Shown: positions 26,029-33,936, counted from the first letter of the stretch. The stretch: 64,000 nucleotides of DNA from Marivita sp. S6314 (GCF_023015985.1 NZ_JALKAO010000004.1:62001-126000), one strand, 5' to 3'. The notes: generated from the letters alone by a model not told the origin. Numbers and translations: made by a program.

Positions 26029-27027
26029 TCAGGTCAGGTGATAGCGGCTGTCCCCGAACATGCTGCGCCCGGCGGTGAGCCTGCGAAACAATAGCCCGAT
26101 GCGGTGTTCTTCGGTGATGCCAATTGCGCCGTGCAATTGCACAGCACCTTCGCCGACAATCAATGCGGCCTTGTCTGACAGGACTTTCGCGGCAGACACC
26201 GAGGCCGGGTCAGGCGCATCCAATGCGGCCATCAACCCAGAACGGGCCTGTTCCAATGCGATGGCCATATCGGCACAGCGGGCTTGCAGAACCTGAAACT
26301 TGGACAGCGGTTTGCCGAATTGATGCCGCGTCTTCAGATGCTCGATGGTTATGTCAAGCGCGGCAGTCATGATGCCTTGCGCCTCGCTTGCGACGGCCAG
26401 CGCGCCCCGATCTGCTGCATCCCGGATCTGAGCAGCCGCATCCAGGTCCAGCCGCTCTGCAACCGCGGTCTCAAAACGGATATCCGCCGCGCCGCGCGCG
26501 TCGGTCATGGCGTAGCTGTGCCGGGTGAGGCCGGGTGCCGTCGCAGACAGAAGAAAAAGGGCAGGTGCTCCAATCTCGTCGCATGCCGTGACAATGAAAT
26601 CGCTGGCGTCATCGCCCCCGATGACCGCGCATTTTGAGCCGCTCAGGGTTGTGCCTTCCGCCCGCACGGCTTCGGGCGTCGTTTGGTAGCCGTGACCCGG
26701 CTCATATAAGGCAAAGGCGACATGCCGTGTGCCTGCAATAATGCCGTCCAGCAGATCAGCGCGACCCGCCGCTTCCAACAGCGGCGCGCAGATCACCGCG
26801 TTCAGAACGGTGGTTTCGCACACATCGCCGCGTCCGAACTCTTCCAGAATGACGGACGCATCGGCCATATCGCCGCCAAAGCCACTGTGCTTTTCCGAAA
26901 CGGTCACGGCGCGAAAGCCTGCGTCATGTATGGCGTGGTCAAGCGCATCGCCGTGCTGCGCTGCTTTTGCAAGGCGGCTGGCGGAATGGGCCAGCATGGC
27001 CTGTGTCTCTGTCGGTTCAAATCGCAT
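26029..27027 (-). CDS. Acyl-CoA dehydrogenase, short subunit of a likely heteromer
   Basis: A 332-residue acyl-CoA dehydrogenase-like protein, shorter than the usual 380. The C-terminal helical domain is good: HLKTRHQFGKPLSKFQVLQARCADM and VQLHGAIGITEEH, which contribute to FAD binding across the dimer. The middle-domain motif that holds FAD in active subunits (FSEPxAGSD) is replaced by ALYEPGHGYQTTP. It is encoded 7 bases downstream of a second, full-length dehydrogenase with the complementary motifs. Such pairs form alpha2-beta2 enzymes in steroid side-chain degradation (ChsE-type). I infer the same arrangement here. Confidence 0.85.
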   Translation of the reverse strand: MRFEPTETQAMLAHSASRLAKAAQHGDALDHAIHDAGFRAVTVSEKHSGFGGDMADASVILEEFGRGDVCETTVLNAVICAPLLEAAGRADLLDGIIAGTRHVAFALYEPGHGYQTTPEAVRAEGTTLSGSKCAVIGGDDASDFIVTACDEIGAPALFLLSATAPGLTRHSYAMTDARGAADIRFETAVAERLDLDAAAQIRDAADRGALAVASEAQGIMTAALDITIEHLKTRHQFGKPLSKFQVLQARCADMAIALEQARSGLMAALDAPDPASVSAAKVLSDKAALIVGEGAVQLHGAIGITEEHRIGLLFRRLTAGRSMFGDSRYHLT

Positions 27028-27034
27028 CGGTCAT

Positions 27035-28171
27035 CTACATCCCAAGCGCGCGCGCAAGGATGCCGCGCTGGATTTCATCGCTGCCGCCAAGGATCGACGC
27101 GCTGCGGGAAAACAGGTAGTTTGACGCCGGAGCGCCTGCCGCTTCGGGCAAGCTGTGATCACCCGCAAAAGCCAACCCCTCCGGTCCCATCACGTCAAGC
27201 AAGCGTCGGGCGATACGCTGTTGAATCTCATTGCCGCGCAGCTTGAGAAGGTTTGGACCGGTCCGCGCAAATCGTTTGTCGCCGTTCAGATGCCGCAAAA
27301 CTGACACTTCAAGCGCGCGCAATTCGATCTCGATGCTGGCGATGTCCATGTCAGACCCGGCAAGCGCCTTGAGACGTGCCAGTTCACGGCGCGATTGCCC
27401 GATCCGCGCATGGCCCGCACGTTCATGGCCAAGCAAGAGCCTTGCATACTCCCAGCCTTTGTTCGCTTCCCCAATCAACGCGTCGCCTGCGATGCGCACG
27501 TTGTCAAAGATCACCTCATTGAATACCGCGCCGCCATCAATCGTGCGGATCGGGCGGACAGTGATGCCCGGCAGGTCCATTGGGAAGACAAACATCGAAA
27601 TGCCTGCCTGTTTGCGTTCGGCTGTCGGATCGGTCCGCAGCAGGCAGAAGATCATGTTGGCAAGATGGGCCGAGGTGGTCCAGATCTTCGCGCCATTGAC
27701 GACCCACCCATCACCATCGGGCACCGCACGAGAGGTCAGCGCAGCAAGGTCAGACCCGGCACCCGGTTCTGAGAACCCCTGGCAAAACCACGCATCAAGC
27801 GTGCGAATGCGCGGCAGCCACGCGGTCTTTTGCGCTTTGGTGCCAATCTCGAACAGGATCGGTGCAATCATATCCTCGCCAAACCGGATCGCGGGCGGCG
27901 CGCCTTCTTCGGCACTCACCACGTCAAAGATATGACGTTGCATCGGCGTCCAGCCGGGACCGCCATGTTCAGACGGCCAGCCCGGACAGGCATAGCCCGC
28001 GCGCACCAGTTTTGACTGCCATGCGATCTGTGCGTCGCGTCCAATCCGGCCATGCGCCATCACTGTCTGCCGCGTCTCGCGTGGGATCTCGGCTCGCATG
28101 AAGCTCCGCAATTCGGCCTCGAACTCCGCGTCTGCGGGGTCGGGACTGATCATTGAAAGCTCGGCAGACAT
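27035..28171 (-). CDS. Acyl-CoA dehydrogenase, full-length subunit
   Basis: A 378-residue FAD enzyme that introduces the 2,3-double bond into an acyl-CoA. The FAD motif FCQGFSEPGAGSD is near residue 140, followed by IWTTSAHLAN. The C-terminal SASILGGSDEIQRGILARALG has Gly where many members carry the catalytic Glu; a candidate base is the Glu in LLGHERAGHA near 255, the place used by the isovaleryl-CoA dehydrogenase type. I chose the ATG at 28171 (MSAELS) with a GGGAA site; a further ATG at 28237 would read through the palindromic operator candidate. It is the first gene of the operon that ends at 19112. Confidence 0.9.
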   Translation of the reverse strand: MSAELSMISPDPADAEFEAELRSFMRAEIPRETRQTVMAHGRIGRDAQIAWQSKLVRAGYACPGWPSEHGGPGWTPMQRHIFDVVSAEEGAPPAIRFGEDMIAPILFEIGTKAQKTAWLPRIRTLDAWFCQGFSEPGAGSDLAALTSRAVPDGDGWVVNGAKIWTTSAHLANMIFCLLRTDPTAERKQAGISMFVFPMDLPGITVRPIRTIDGGAVFNEVIFDNVRIAGDALIGEANKGWEYARLLLGHERAGHARIGQSRRELARLKALAGSDMDIASIEIELRALEVSVLRHLNGDKRFARTGPNLLKLRGNEIQQRIARRLLDVMGPEGLAFAGDHSLPEAAGAPASNYLFSRSASILGGSDEIQRGILARALGM

Positions 28172-28198
28172 GTCAGTATTCCCAGTGTGTCGTTTAAC

Positions 28199-28212
28199 GG
28201 AACATATGTTCC
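28199..28212. promoter_or_regulatory. Perfect 14-base palindrome, IclR-type operator candidate
   Basis: GGAACATATGTTCC lies 27 bases before the start of the dehydrogenase operon (minus) and upstream of the divergent IclR-family gene. IclR proteins bind short AT-centred palindromes of this kind in their own divergent promoter regions. Occupancy here could repress or activate both directions. Confidence 0.65.
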
Positions 28213-28345
28213 ATAAAACAAGATGATGGCATTTCACTGTCTGGCTGTCAACGCGCGTGGTAGGGGTCTGCCATTGTCTTGCCTCGGTTCATGAGATGTG
28301 ACACGTTTCGCCCAACGAAATTCAGGTTGCGTAAGGCGAAACGAT

Positions 28346-29131
28346 ATGGCGCCAACATCTCGAAACCCGCTTTCCAAGGCGCTTGGCATTCTTCGGTGGT
28401 TGCTCGACAGCGGCGTGGACTCCTTTGGCGTGCGTGAAGTCGCCGCCGCGCTCAACATGACCCCTAGCGCCGCCCACCGTGCCATATCCGCCTTGGTGGA
28501 GGAAGGGATCCTGCGCCGCATGCCCGACAGCAGCCGATATGGTCTGGGGCTTGAGCTGTTTCGACTGGTCAATCAGGCTGCGGACAAATTCCCGATACGC
28601 CAACTGGCCATGCCCCCCATGGAGCGGTTGCGGGATCTGTGCGGCGAGGCGGTGTTTCTCAACCTCTATGACCCTGACCGGCAAGAGATCATCGGCGTCG
28701 CGGCAGCGGAATCGAAACAGCCGCTGCGCTATGTCGTTGTGCTTCAGGAATGGAAATCCCTGCACTCCGGTGCATCTGGTCAGGCCGTCCTTGCCTTTCT
28801 GCCGCCAGCGGACCGAGAGGCGGTCTACGCAAAAACCGGCCTTCGGGCCGAAACCGCGGCAACCATCACCGATCGTGCCCAGATGGAAGCGCAGTTGGAA
28901 CAGATCCGCACCGATGGATATGCCCTGACCAAGGGCCAGCGGATTACCGGTGCAATTGGCATGGCGGCCCCCATCCGTGGCGCAGGCGGTGGCTTGATCG
29001 GCTCGCTGGGTATCTCCATTCCCGAACCCCGTTACCAAGAAAGCTTTGCCGAAACCTACGCCGCGCAGCTGTGTGCAACAGCGGCCGAAATCAGCCTCAT
29101 CGCAGGCGCACCCCGCCAAGAACCATCGTAA
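28346..29131 (+). CDS. IclR family transcriptional regulator
   Basis: A 261-residue regulator. The N-terminal winged helix (residues 10-75) contains SKALGILRWLLDSG, FGVREVAAALNMTPSAAHRAI and LVEEGILRRMPDSSRYGLG. The C-terminal ligand-binding domain has LHSGASGQAVLAFLP, DGYALTKGQRITGAIGMAAPI and IGSLGISIPEPRY. The ATG at 28346 fits the family; an in-frame ATG at 28298 would add 16 residues. It is divergent from the beta-oxidation operon 28171-19112 and the most likely local regulator of it, sensing a pathway acid or CoA ester. The palindrome at 28199-28212 is the candidate site. Confidence 0.9.
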   Translation: MAPTSRNPLSKALGILRWLLDSGVDSFGVREVAAALNMTPSAAHRAISALVEEGILRRMPDSSRYGLGLELFRLVNQAADKFPIRQLAMPPMERLRDLCGEAVFLNLYDPDRQEIIGVAAAESKQPLRYVVVLQEWKSLHSGASGQAVLAFLPPADREAVYAKTGLRAETAATITDRAQMEAQLEQIRTDGYALTKGQRITGAIGMAAPIRGAGGGLIGSLGISIPEPRYQESFAETYAAQLCATAAEISLIAGAPRQEPS

Positions 29132-29253
29132 GACAGGAGGCGGAGATAGTGACGGGTGCCGTTCTGGTGAGCGCTTGTCGTGCTTTCGAAGTGTCGTTTG
29201 ATGATTTGGTGCGCGAGCCTGAGTTCCTGAGTGGCAAACACACTTTGTCGTTC

Positions 29254-29511
29254 TTACTCTTGCGCCGCGCTCGGCTGCTGCCGTGGCCAGATATCCTCGA
29301 GTACGGCATAGAAACTAGACAGAATCACGTTGTTCCCAATGACCCCCACGACCCCCACGCGCGGGGCCACCTCGACCAGTGAAGGCATCGCGATGTTGAA
29401 GTCCGTTAAGGCAACACGTCAGATGACGCCCAGAAATGCCAGCGAGATGGTGATCATCCCGAACAGCGGTTCAAGACAGCTGCGGAGCTGAAAACCAACG
29501 ACGAAATGCAT
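29254..29511 (-). pseudogene. Possible relic of a small hydrophobic protein gene
   Basis: An 86-codon minus-strand frame from ATG 29511 to TAA 29254 with one internal TGA at 29421-29419. Both halves read like membrane protein: PLFGMITISLAFLGVI before the stop, and VGVVGVIGNNVILSSFYAVLEDIW after it. The hydrophobic periodicity across a stop suggests a decayed C-terminal end of a transporter. I do not recognise the family, and chance is possible. Confidence 0.3.
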
Positions 29512-29600
29512 ATCGGACAACCTGATCAGCAATCCAGAAGGTGGAGCCGTCTTTCCGCCTCGGCTTGATAATGTTACCCAACGGGTCACAACACGAGGCC

Positions 29601-29623
29601 TGTTTTAAAACAACTGTTCTAAA
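29601..29623. promoter_or_regulatory. Palindrome and repeat TGTTYTAAA upstream of dusA
   Basis: TGTTTTAAAACA (29601-29612) is a perfect 12-base palindrome. Its half TGTTTTAAA recurs as TGTTCTAAA at 29615-29623, 14 bases further on. Such spacing could fit a regulator dimer or a promoter element before the gene starting at 29691. No function is assigned. Confidence 0.3.
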
Positions 29624-29690
29624 CCATGCCAAAGAATGGGCGCGAATTACAGCTCATGAGACAAGGACGGGACTGATCGCTGGGTAGAAA

Positions 29691-30710
29691 ATGGCGGATA
29701 AAGAAAAAAGACTTCATGCTATGAACGCGTCCCGATTGTCCGTCGCCCCCATGATGGACTGGACCGACCGTCACTGCCGCTTTTTCCACCGGCAGATCAG
29801 TCGTCATGCGCTGCTCTATACCGAGATGGTGACATCCCCCGCGCTGGTGCGGGGTGGGGCGCAGCATTTGTTGGCGTATTCCGATGAAGAACACCCCGTC
29901 GCCCTGCAGCTTGGCGGCTCTGACCCCGAAGAGCTGGCCGAAGCCGCGCGGATGGGGGCGGCTGCGGGGTACGACGAGATCAACCTGAATGTCGGGTGTC
30001 CATCGGACCGGGTGCAATCGGGGACATTTGGCGCGGTTTTGATGAAATCGCCGGATCTCGTGGCCTGCTGCGTGGCGGCGATGAAGCGGGTGGTGGACGT
30101 GCCTGTCACGGTCAAATGCCGGATCGGGGTTGATGATCAGGAGCCGGAAAAGATCCTGCCGGATTTCATCACCCGGGTATCCGAGGCTGGCTGCGATTAC
30201 CTGATTATCCATGCGCGAAAGGCGTGGCTTCAGGGGCTGTCGCCGAAAGAGAACCGCGATATCCCGCCGCTGGATTATGGACTGGTGCAGGACATGAAAG
30301 CCCGGTTTCCGGCGCTGGGCATTTCAATCAATGGCGGTGTCGAGACGCTGGCCGAGGCCGAAGCGCTGATTGCCCAAGGATTGGACGGCGTGATGATCGG
30401 GCGCGCGGCCTATCACCGGCCGTGGGACATCCTATCGGAGGTGGATGTCCGGCTGTTTGGTGCGTCCCCGGCGGCGTCCAGCCGTGCGCAGGTCCTGGAT
30501 GCGATGCGCCCCTATATCGCGGCCCATGTCGCCGAGGGTGGCAAGGTGCATCACGTCACGCGCCACATGCTGGGGCTGTATGCAGGCCAACCGGGCGCGC
30601 GGCTGTGGCGCCGCGTGTTGTCTGAACGGGCCAACCAGCCTGGTGTCGGGGCAGAGCTGATCGACGAGGCGCTTGAGGCCATGGACCAGCCAGACCGGCT
30701 GGCGGGCTGA
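29691..30710 (+). CDS. dusA: tRNA-dihydrouridine(20/20a) synthase DusA
   Basis: A 339-residue FMN enzyme that reduces uridines in the D-loop of tRNA with NADPH. The TIM barrel opens with LSVAPMMDWTDRHCR; the catalytic Cys is in NLNVGCPSDRVQSG (about residue 103); KCRIGVDD and YLIIHARKAWLQGLSPKENR are typical of the DusA branch, and SINGGVET with VMIGRAAYHRPW bind the FMN phosphate. The start could also be the ATG at 29721 (MNASRL), since neither has a strong ribosome site. The next gene begins 5 bases after its stop. Confidence 0.93.
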   Translation: MADKEKRLHAMNASRLSVAPMMDWTDRHCRFFHRQISRHALLYTEMVTSPALVRGGAQHLLAYSDEEHPVALQLGGSDPEELAEAARMGAAAGYDEINLNVGCPSDRVQSGTFGAVLMKSPDLVACCVAAMKRVVDVPVTVKCRIGVDDQEPEKILPDFITRVSEAGCDYLIIHARKAWLQGLSPKENRDIPPLDYGLVQDMKARFPALGISINGGVETLAEAEALIAQGLDGVMIGRAAYHRPWDILSEVDVRLFGASPAASSRAQVLDAMRPYIAAHVAEGGKVHHVTRHMLGLYAGQPGARLWRRVLSERANQPGVGAELIDEALEAMDQPDRLAG

Positions 30711-30714
30711 TCCC

Positions 30715-31491
30715 GTGGCGATCACATGGCCTGACGCGGGATATATCAGATATCCGTGGACCCCTGACACGTACCGTTGGTCACAAACGGCCCGCGCCAT
30801 CGGGCGTGACGTTGCGCGCGATCCGGAGATGGTCAAGACCTGGCTGCAATGCGAGGGCACGTGGTTTGTCGGGGTCGATGCGCTGCCCACCGATCCGGAA
30901 GGCACAATTGGCGGCGTGCCATTGCAAGGCCCCTTCACCGACGCCATCGGACCGCGCGACGACCTGCATCCGGCGCAATTGTCGATCACCTTTCCCGGGT
31001 ATCCGCGTCCCCGTGCGGGTGAAACAGACGCGGCATTCCGCTATCGCCAACGGCGCGACGCGGCTCATATGGACGGAGTCCGGGCCGAAGGCTCTCCCAA
31101 ACGTCGGTTCTTTCAGGAACGCCACGACTGGATCCTGGGGCTGCCGCTGACCGAAACCAGCCCGGGGGCCAGCCCGCTGGTGGTGTGGGAGGGGAGCCAT
31201 CATATCCTGCAAGCGGCCATGTCGCAGGCGCTGTCGCCGCATCCAAAAGACACCTGGCACAAGATCGACGTCACCGAGGTGTATGTCGCCGCGCGTAAGA
31301 CCGTGTTCGAGACCTGCGCCCGCGTTCCGGTATTTGCGCGCCCGGGAGAGGCGATCCTGCTGCATCCCTACCTGTTGCATGGCGTGGCCCCCTGGCAGGC
31401 CGCTGCATCTGCCCCGAAAGACGGTCGTATGATCGCGTATTTCCGACCAGAATCAACCGAGTCGGACGCCTTTATAACAAGGCAAAAATAA
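30715..31491 (+). CDS. Putative Fe(II)/2-oxoglutarate dioxygenase, PhyH-like
   Basis: A 258-residue protein with the iron triad of the phytanoyl-CoA dioxygenase-like group: HxD in AAHMDGV near residue 120, and the distal His in HPYLLHGVAPW near 220, followed by an Arg in RMIAYFRPE that could hold 2-oxoglutarate. SPLVVWEGSHHIL in the middle is also typical. I chose the GTG at 30715, which begins just after the dusA stop; the frame is open further upstream inside dusA. Its close link to dusA suggests co-transcription. The substrate is unknown and a role in RNA is only a thought from the neighbour. Confidence 0.72.
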   Translation: MAITWPDAGYIRYPWTPDTYRWSQTARAIGRDVARDPEMVKTWLQCEGTWFVGVDALPTDPEGTIGGVPLQGPFTDAIGPRDDLHPAQLSITFPGYPRPRAGETDAAFRYRQRRDAAHMDGVRAEGSPKRRFFQERHDWILGLPLTETSPGASPLVVWEGSHHILQAAMSQALSPHPKDTWHKIDVTEVYVAARKTVFETCARVPVFARPGEAILLHPYLLHGVAPWQAAASAPKDGRMIAYFRPESTESDAFITRQK

Positions 31492-31612
31492 GGCACCGCC
31501 ACATTCCACTTGCAAGTTTGCGACAATGCCGGGCCTGCAAATTCGACTGTTCTGCAATTGCGGACAATACAGCGAAAATTGTCGATTTCTTTATGAACCC
31601 GCACCACGCCAA

Positions 31613-31640
31613 CGGTACTTTAGCGTCTGTTCGGTACTTT
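31613..31640. promoter_or_regulatory. Direct repeat CGGTACTTT upstream of the RTX gene
   Basis: CGGTACTTT occurs at 31613-31621 and again at 31632-31640, 19 bases apart start to start and just before the ATG at 31655. About two helical turns of spacing would put both on one face of the DNA, as for a regulator dimer, or they lie in the mRNA leader. No regulator is identified. Confidence 0.3.
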
Positions 31641-31654
31641 TGGGATCAGGTGTG

Positions 31655-33043
31655 ATGGAATATGCAGCGCTTTTGGCACTAACTCTTTTGGGGATTACCG
31701 CGAGCATTTTCGTGGACTCCGACGATGACGACGACTCCGACAGCGGTGACGATACCGTAGATGTCGGTGATGGCGGTGACGACGGCGCTGGCGGTGGTTC
31801 CGGTGATGACGGTGCTGACGGTGGCACAGATGGCGGAACAGGTGGCACCGACGGCGGAACGGGTGGCACGGACGGATCAGACGGCGGCACTGGTGGTGAC
31901 ACCGGTGGTGGCGATGGACCGACCATGTCTGACGGTGTCCTGTTTGGCACCGACGGCGCAGATAACCTGACCGGGACCGAAGGGGTCGACACGATTGTCG
32001 GCGCTGGTGGCGATGATGTGATCGACGGCCTTGGCGGTTCGGACATCCTCGATGGTCAACTTGGAAATGATACCGTTACCGGGGGTGCCGACAGCGATCA
32101 GGTCTTCGGCAGTGCTGGTGACGACAGCGTCAGCGGCGGCGGTGGCAATGATCTTGCCGCTGGCGGTGCCGGGGCTGATACGGTGTCCGGCGGCGATGGC
32201 GATGACTCGCTGTTCGGTGACGCGGGCAATGACTTGATCCGCGGTGACGGCGGTGCCGACCAGATTGTTGGTGGAGAAGGCGACGATACATTGGGCGGCG
32301 GCGCGGGGGATGACTCGCTCTTCGGCAATGACGGCGCAGACGAACTGACAGGCGACGAAGGTGCCGACACGCTGGTTGGTCAAGGCGGTGCTGACACCTT
32401 GGATGGCGGTGCCGGCAATGACCAGCTCTTCGGGATCTACAACGGCACCAGCAGCAATGTGATAGCGGATCAGGATGAGAATGATCCCGACATGCTGATC
32501 GGTGGCGCAGGTGCGGACGATATCCAGCTGGGCACTGGCGACATGGCCTTTGGCGGTGAAGGATCCGATGTGTTCCTGACCGGCACATGGGTCGATCCGT
32601 CCGCAGCACCTGTCATATTTGATCTGGAAGCAGATGAAGTGGTGATCGTGTCTGTGCCCGAAGGGACGTCTTCGGATACGACGATCACGGTGGAAACGGA
32701 TGGTGCCACGGGCGACTCGCTTGTTCAGGCAAATGGCCAGACAGTTGCTGTGGTGGCGGCCGGAACAGGCTCCGTGTCTGTCGATCAGATCATTCTGGTT
32801 GAAAGCATTGACGGGTCCGCCGCAATGACACCTGCCGATGTTAATGGCGACGATGGCGGAAGCGCATCTCCCGAAATCGCTGAAGAGGGTAATGACGTTG
32901 TAGCCGACGAGGGCGATGATGTTGTGGCCGACGAAGACGACGATGTTGTTGCTGACGAAGGTGGGGATGTCGGGTCCGAGGACGACATGATCGTTTCTGA
33001 CGAGGCGGTCGATGACGAGGAAACACCTGTCGCTGTCGCATAA
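31655..33043 (+). CDS. RTX-repeat calcium-binding protein with acidic tails
   Basis: A 462-residue, very acidic protein. Residues 1-20 are one hydrophobic segment (MEYAALLALTLLGITASIF) that may anchor it; then a run of Asp/Ser, a Gly-Asp-Thr-rich low-complexity linker (about 35-90), and RTX nonapeptides of GGxGxDxLx type from about 95 to 270 (for example GGDGDDSLFGDAGNDLI) that bind calcium outside the cell. A non-repeat domain follows, and the C-terminus has VVADEGDD-like acidic repeats. The ATG at 31655 is chosen because it starts the hydrophobic segment. Surface, matrix or secreted roles via type I export are possible; no exporter genes are adjacent. Confidence 0.85.
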   Translation: MEYAALLALTLLGITASIFVDSDDDDDSDSGDDTVDVGDGGDDGAGGGSGDDGADGGTDGGTGGTDGGTGGTDGSDGGTGGDTGGGDGPTMSDGVLFGTDGADNLTGTEGVDTIVGAGGDDVIDGLGGSDILDGQLGNDTVTGGADSDQVFGSAGDDSVSGGGGNDLAAGGAGADTVSGGDGDDSLFGDAGNDLIRGDGGADQIVGGEGDDTLGGGAGDDSLFGNDGADELTGDEGADTLVGQGGADTLDGGAGNDQLFGIYNGTSSNVIADQDENDPDMLIGGAGADDIQLGTGDMAFGGEGSDVFLTGTWVDPSAAPVIFDLEADEVVIVSVPEGTSSDTTITVETDGATGDSLVQANGQTVAVVAAGTGSVSVDQIILVESIDGSAAMTPADVNGDDGGSASPEIAEEGNDVVADEGDDVVADEDDDVVADEGGDVGSEDDMIVSDEAVDDEETPVAVA

Positions 33044-33143
33044 AACGCTATGAAAATGCGCGCTGCACTGAAACACTGAAGACGTGCAGCACGCATATGG
33101 TAACGACGTCCGCAAAGTATCGCGGTCCCATAAGGGGAAAAAC

Positions 33144-33650
33144 ATGAAACTTGCCCTGCTTATATTTGCTTTGATCGCGACACCCGCGCTGGCACGAGAT
33201 TTGCCACCGGATGAGCCGACATACGAAAAGCCGGAATTCGAGAAACCCGACGAGCCTACACCGCCCGAGCCACCTGAGCCGCCAACACCCCCGGAGCCGC
33301 CGGTGACTCCACCGGAGCCACCGAAGCCGCCGCAGCCACCGGAAGAGGAGCGCGAGCGCCCGATCCCTCCGGTTGTGGTTGCACCGCCCAAGGTGTCTGA
33401 ACCGGGTCTGCGCTGCTACTTTGACGAAGACGGTGTGCGCAAGGTGAGCTTCAACAAGCTGGTCGATCCCGAGTTCTACAAGATGGGTCGCAAGTTCTGC
33501 GCGAAGGTGCCGTACAAGGTCATGGATGTGTCGGTGCATTGCGTCGAGAAGAACGGCAAATACCAGGTCCAGTTCTCGCAGCACCTGCACAGCAAAAAGG
33601 CCGTCAAGCGCGGACAAGAGTTCTGCATTTGCGTGTTTGGTCTGGACTGA
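33144..33650 (+). CDS. Secreted proline-rich protein with C-terminal cysteine domain
   Basis: A 168-residue protein with a Sec signal peptide (MKLALLIFALIATPALA, cleavage before RD) and a strong AAGGGG ribosome site before the ATG at 33144. Residues 25-95 are a rigid spacer of PPEPP-type repeats (TPPEPPEPPTPPEPP and similar). The C-terminal part is basic, with four Cys (LRCYFDE, RKFCAK, VHCVEK, FCICVFG contains two), so it may be disulfide-bonded in the periplasm or outside. I recognise no family. It follows the RTX gene by 100 bases and ends at a strong terminator, so the two may share transcription and a cell-surface setting. Confidence 0.75.
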   Translation: MKLALLIFALIATPALARDLPPDEPTYEKPEFEKPDEPTPPEPPEPPTPPEPPVTPPEPPKPPQPPEEERERPIPPVVVAPPKVSEPGLRCYFDEDGVRKVSFNKLVDPEFYKMGRKFCAKVPYKVMDVSVHCVEKNGKYQVQFSQHLHSKKAVKRGQEFCICVFGLD

Positions 33651-33672
33651 TCACACCAAAACGATCGAATAG

Positions 33673-33702
33673 AAAAGCCGGGGCCTCACGCCCCGGCTTT
33701 TT
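33673..33702 (+). terminator. Rho-independent terminator after the proline-rich protein gene
   Basis: AAAAGCCGGGGC (33673-33684) pairs perfectly with GCCCCGGCTTTT (33690-33701) around a CTCAC loop, with the T-run directly after the GC stem. The A-run on the left would let it work for the minus strand too. Between here and the next gene (33937, minus) I see no clear gene. Confidence 0.92.
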
Positions 33703-33936
33703 GCTGTTGGTTGGCCCTTTCTACGGGTTCACGATCGAAAGATCGTCGTTTGTCAAAGTCGATTGGAACGCGTCTTTTGGCAACAACTGGAAATGCGGTC
33801 CTGTCAATCTTGCCGCAAGTATTCGGTCGCAGCGAAACGTCCTTGGGCTTTTCCTAAGCTGTCCCATTGGCGCTGACGTCAGACACGATGCGACACACCA
33901 CTGGTGTCAAACGTCGCAACATCCGGTTCAGGATCA

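Larger units (their letters stand above)
29132..29690. other. Gene-poor spacer of 559 bases
   Basis: It lies between the IclR gene and dusA. No intact gene can be supported. It holds the possible membrane-protein relic on the minus strand (29254-29511), a short CCCCCACGACCCCCACG direct repeat near 29343, and two TGTTYTAAA elements ahead of dusA (29601 and 29615). Base composition is more mixed than in the flanking genes, consistent with decayed or acquired DNA. Confidence 0.5.

Noticed and set aside
31730-32480. Tandem DNA repeats in the RTX gene taken as a CRISPR or mobile repeat
   Set aside because: The periodicity is codon-phased and explained by RTX nonapeptides and Gly-Asp linkers in the protein.
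31877-33391. A 504-codon minus-strand frame over the RTX and proline-rich genes
   Set aside because: It is the complement of GD-rich and PPEPP repeats, giving Gly/Ser-rich nonsense; the plus-strand RTX and signal-peptide features are convincing.
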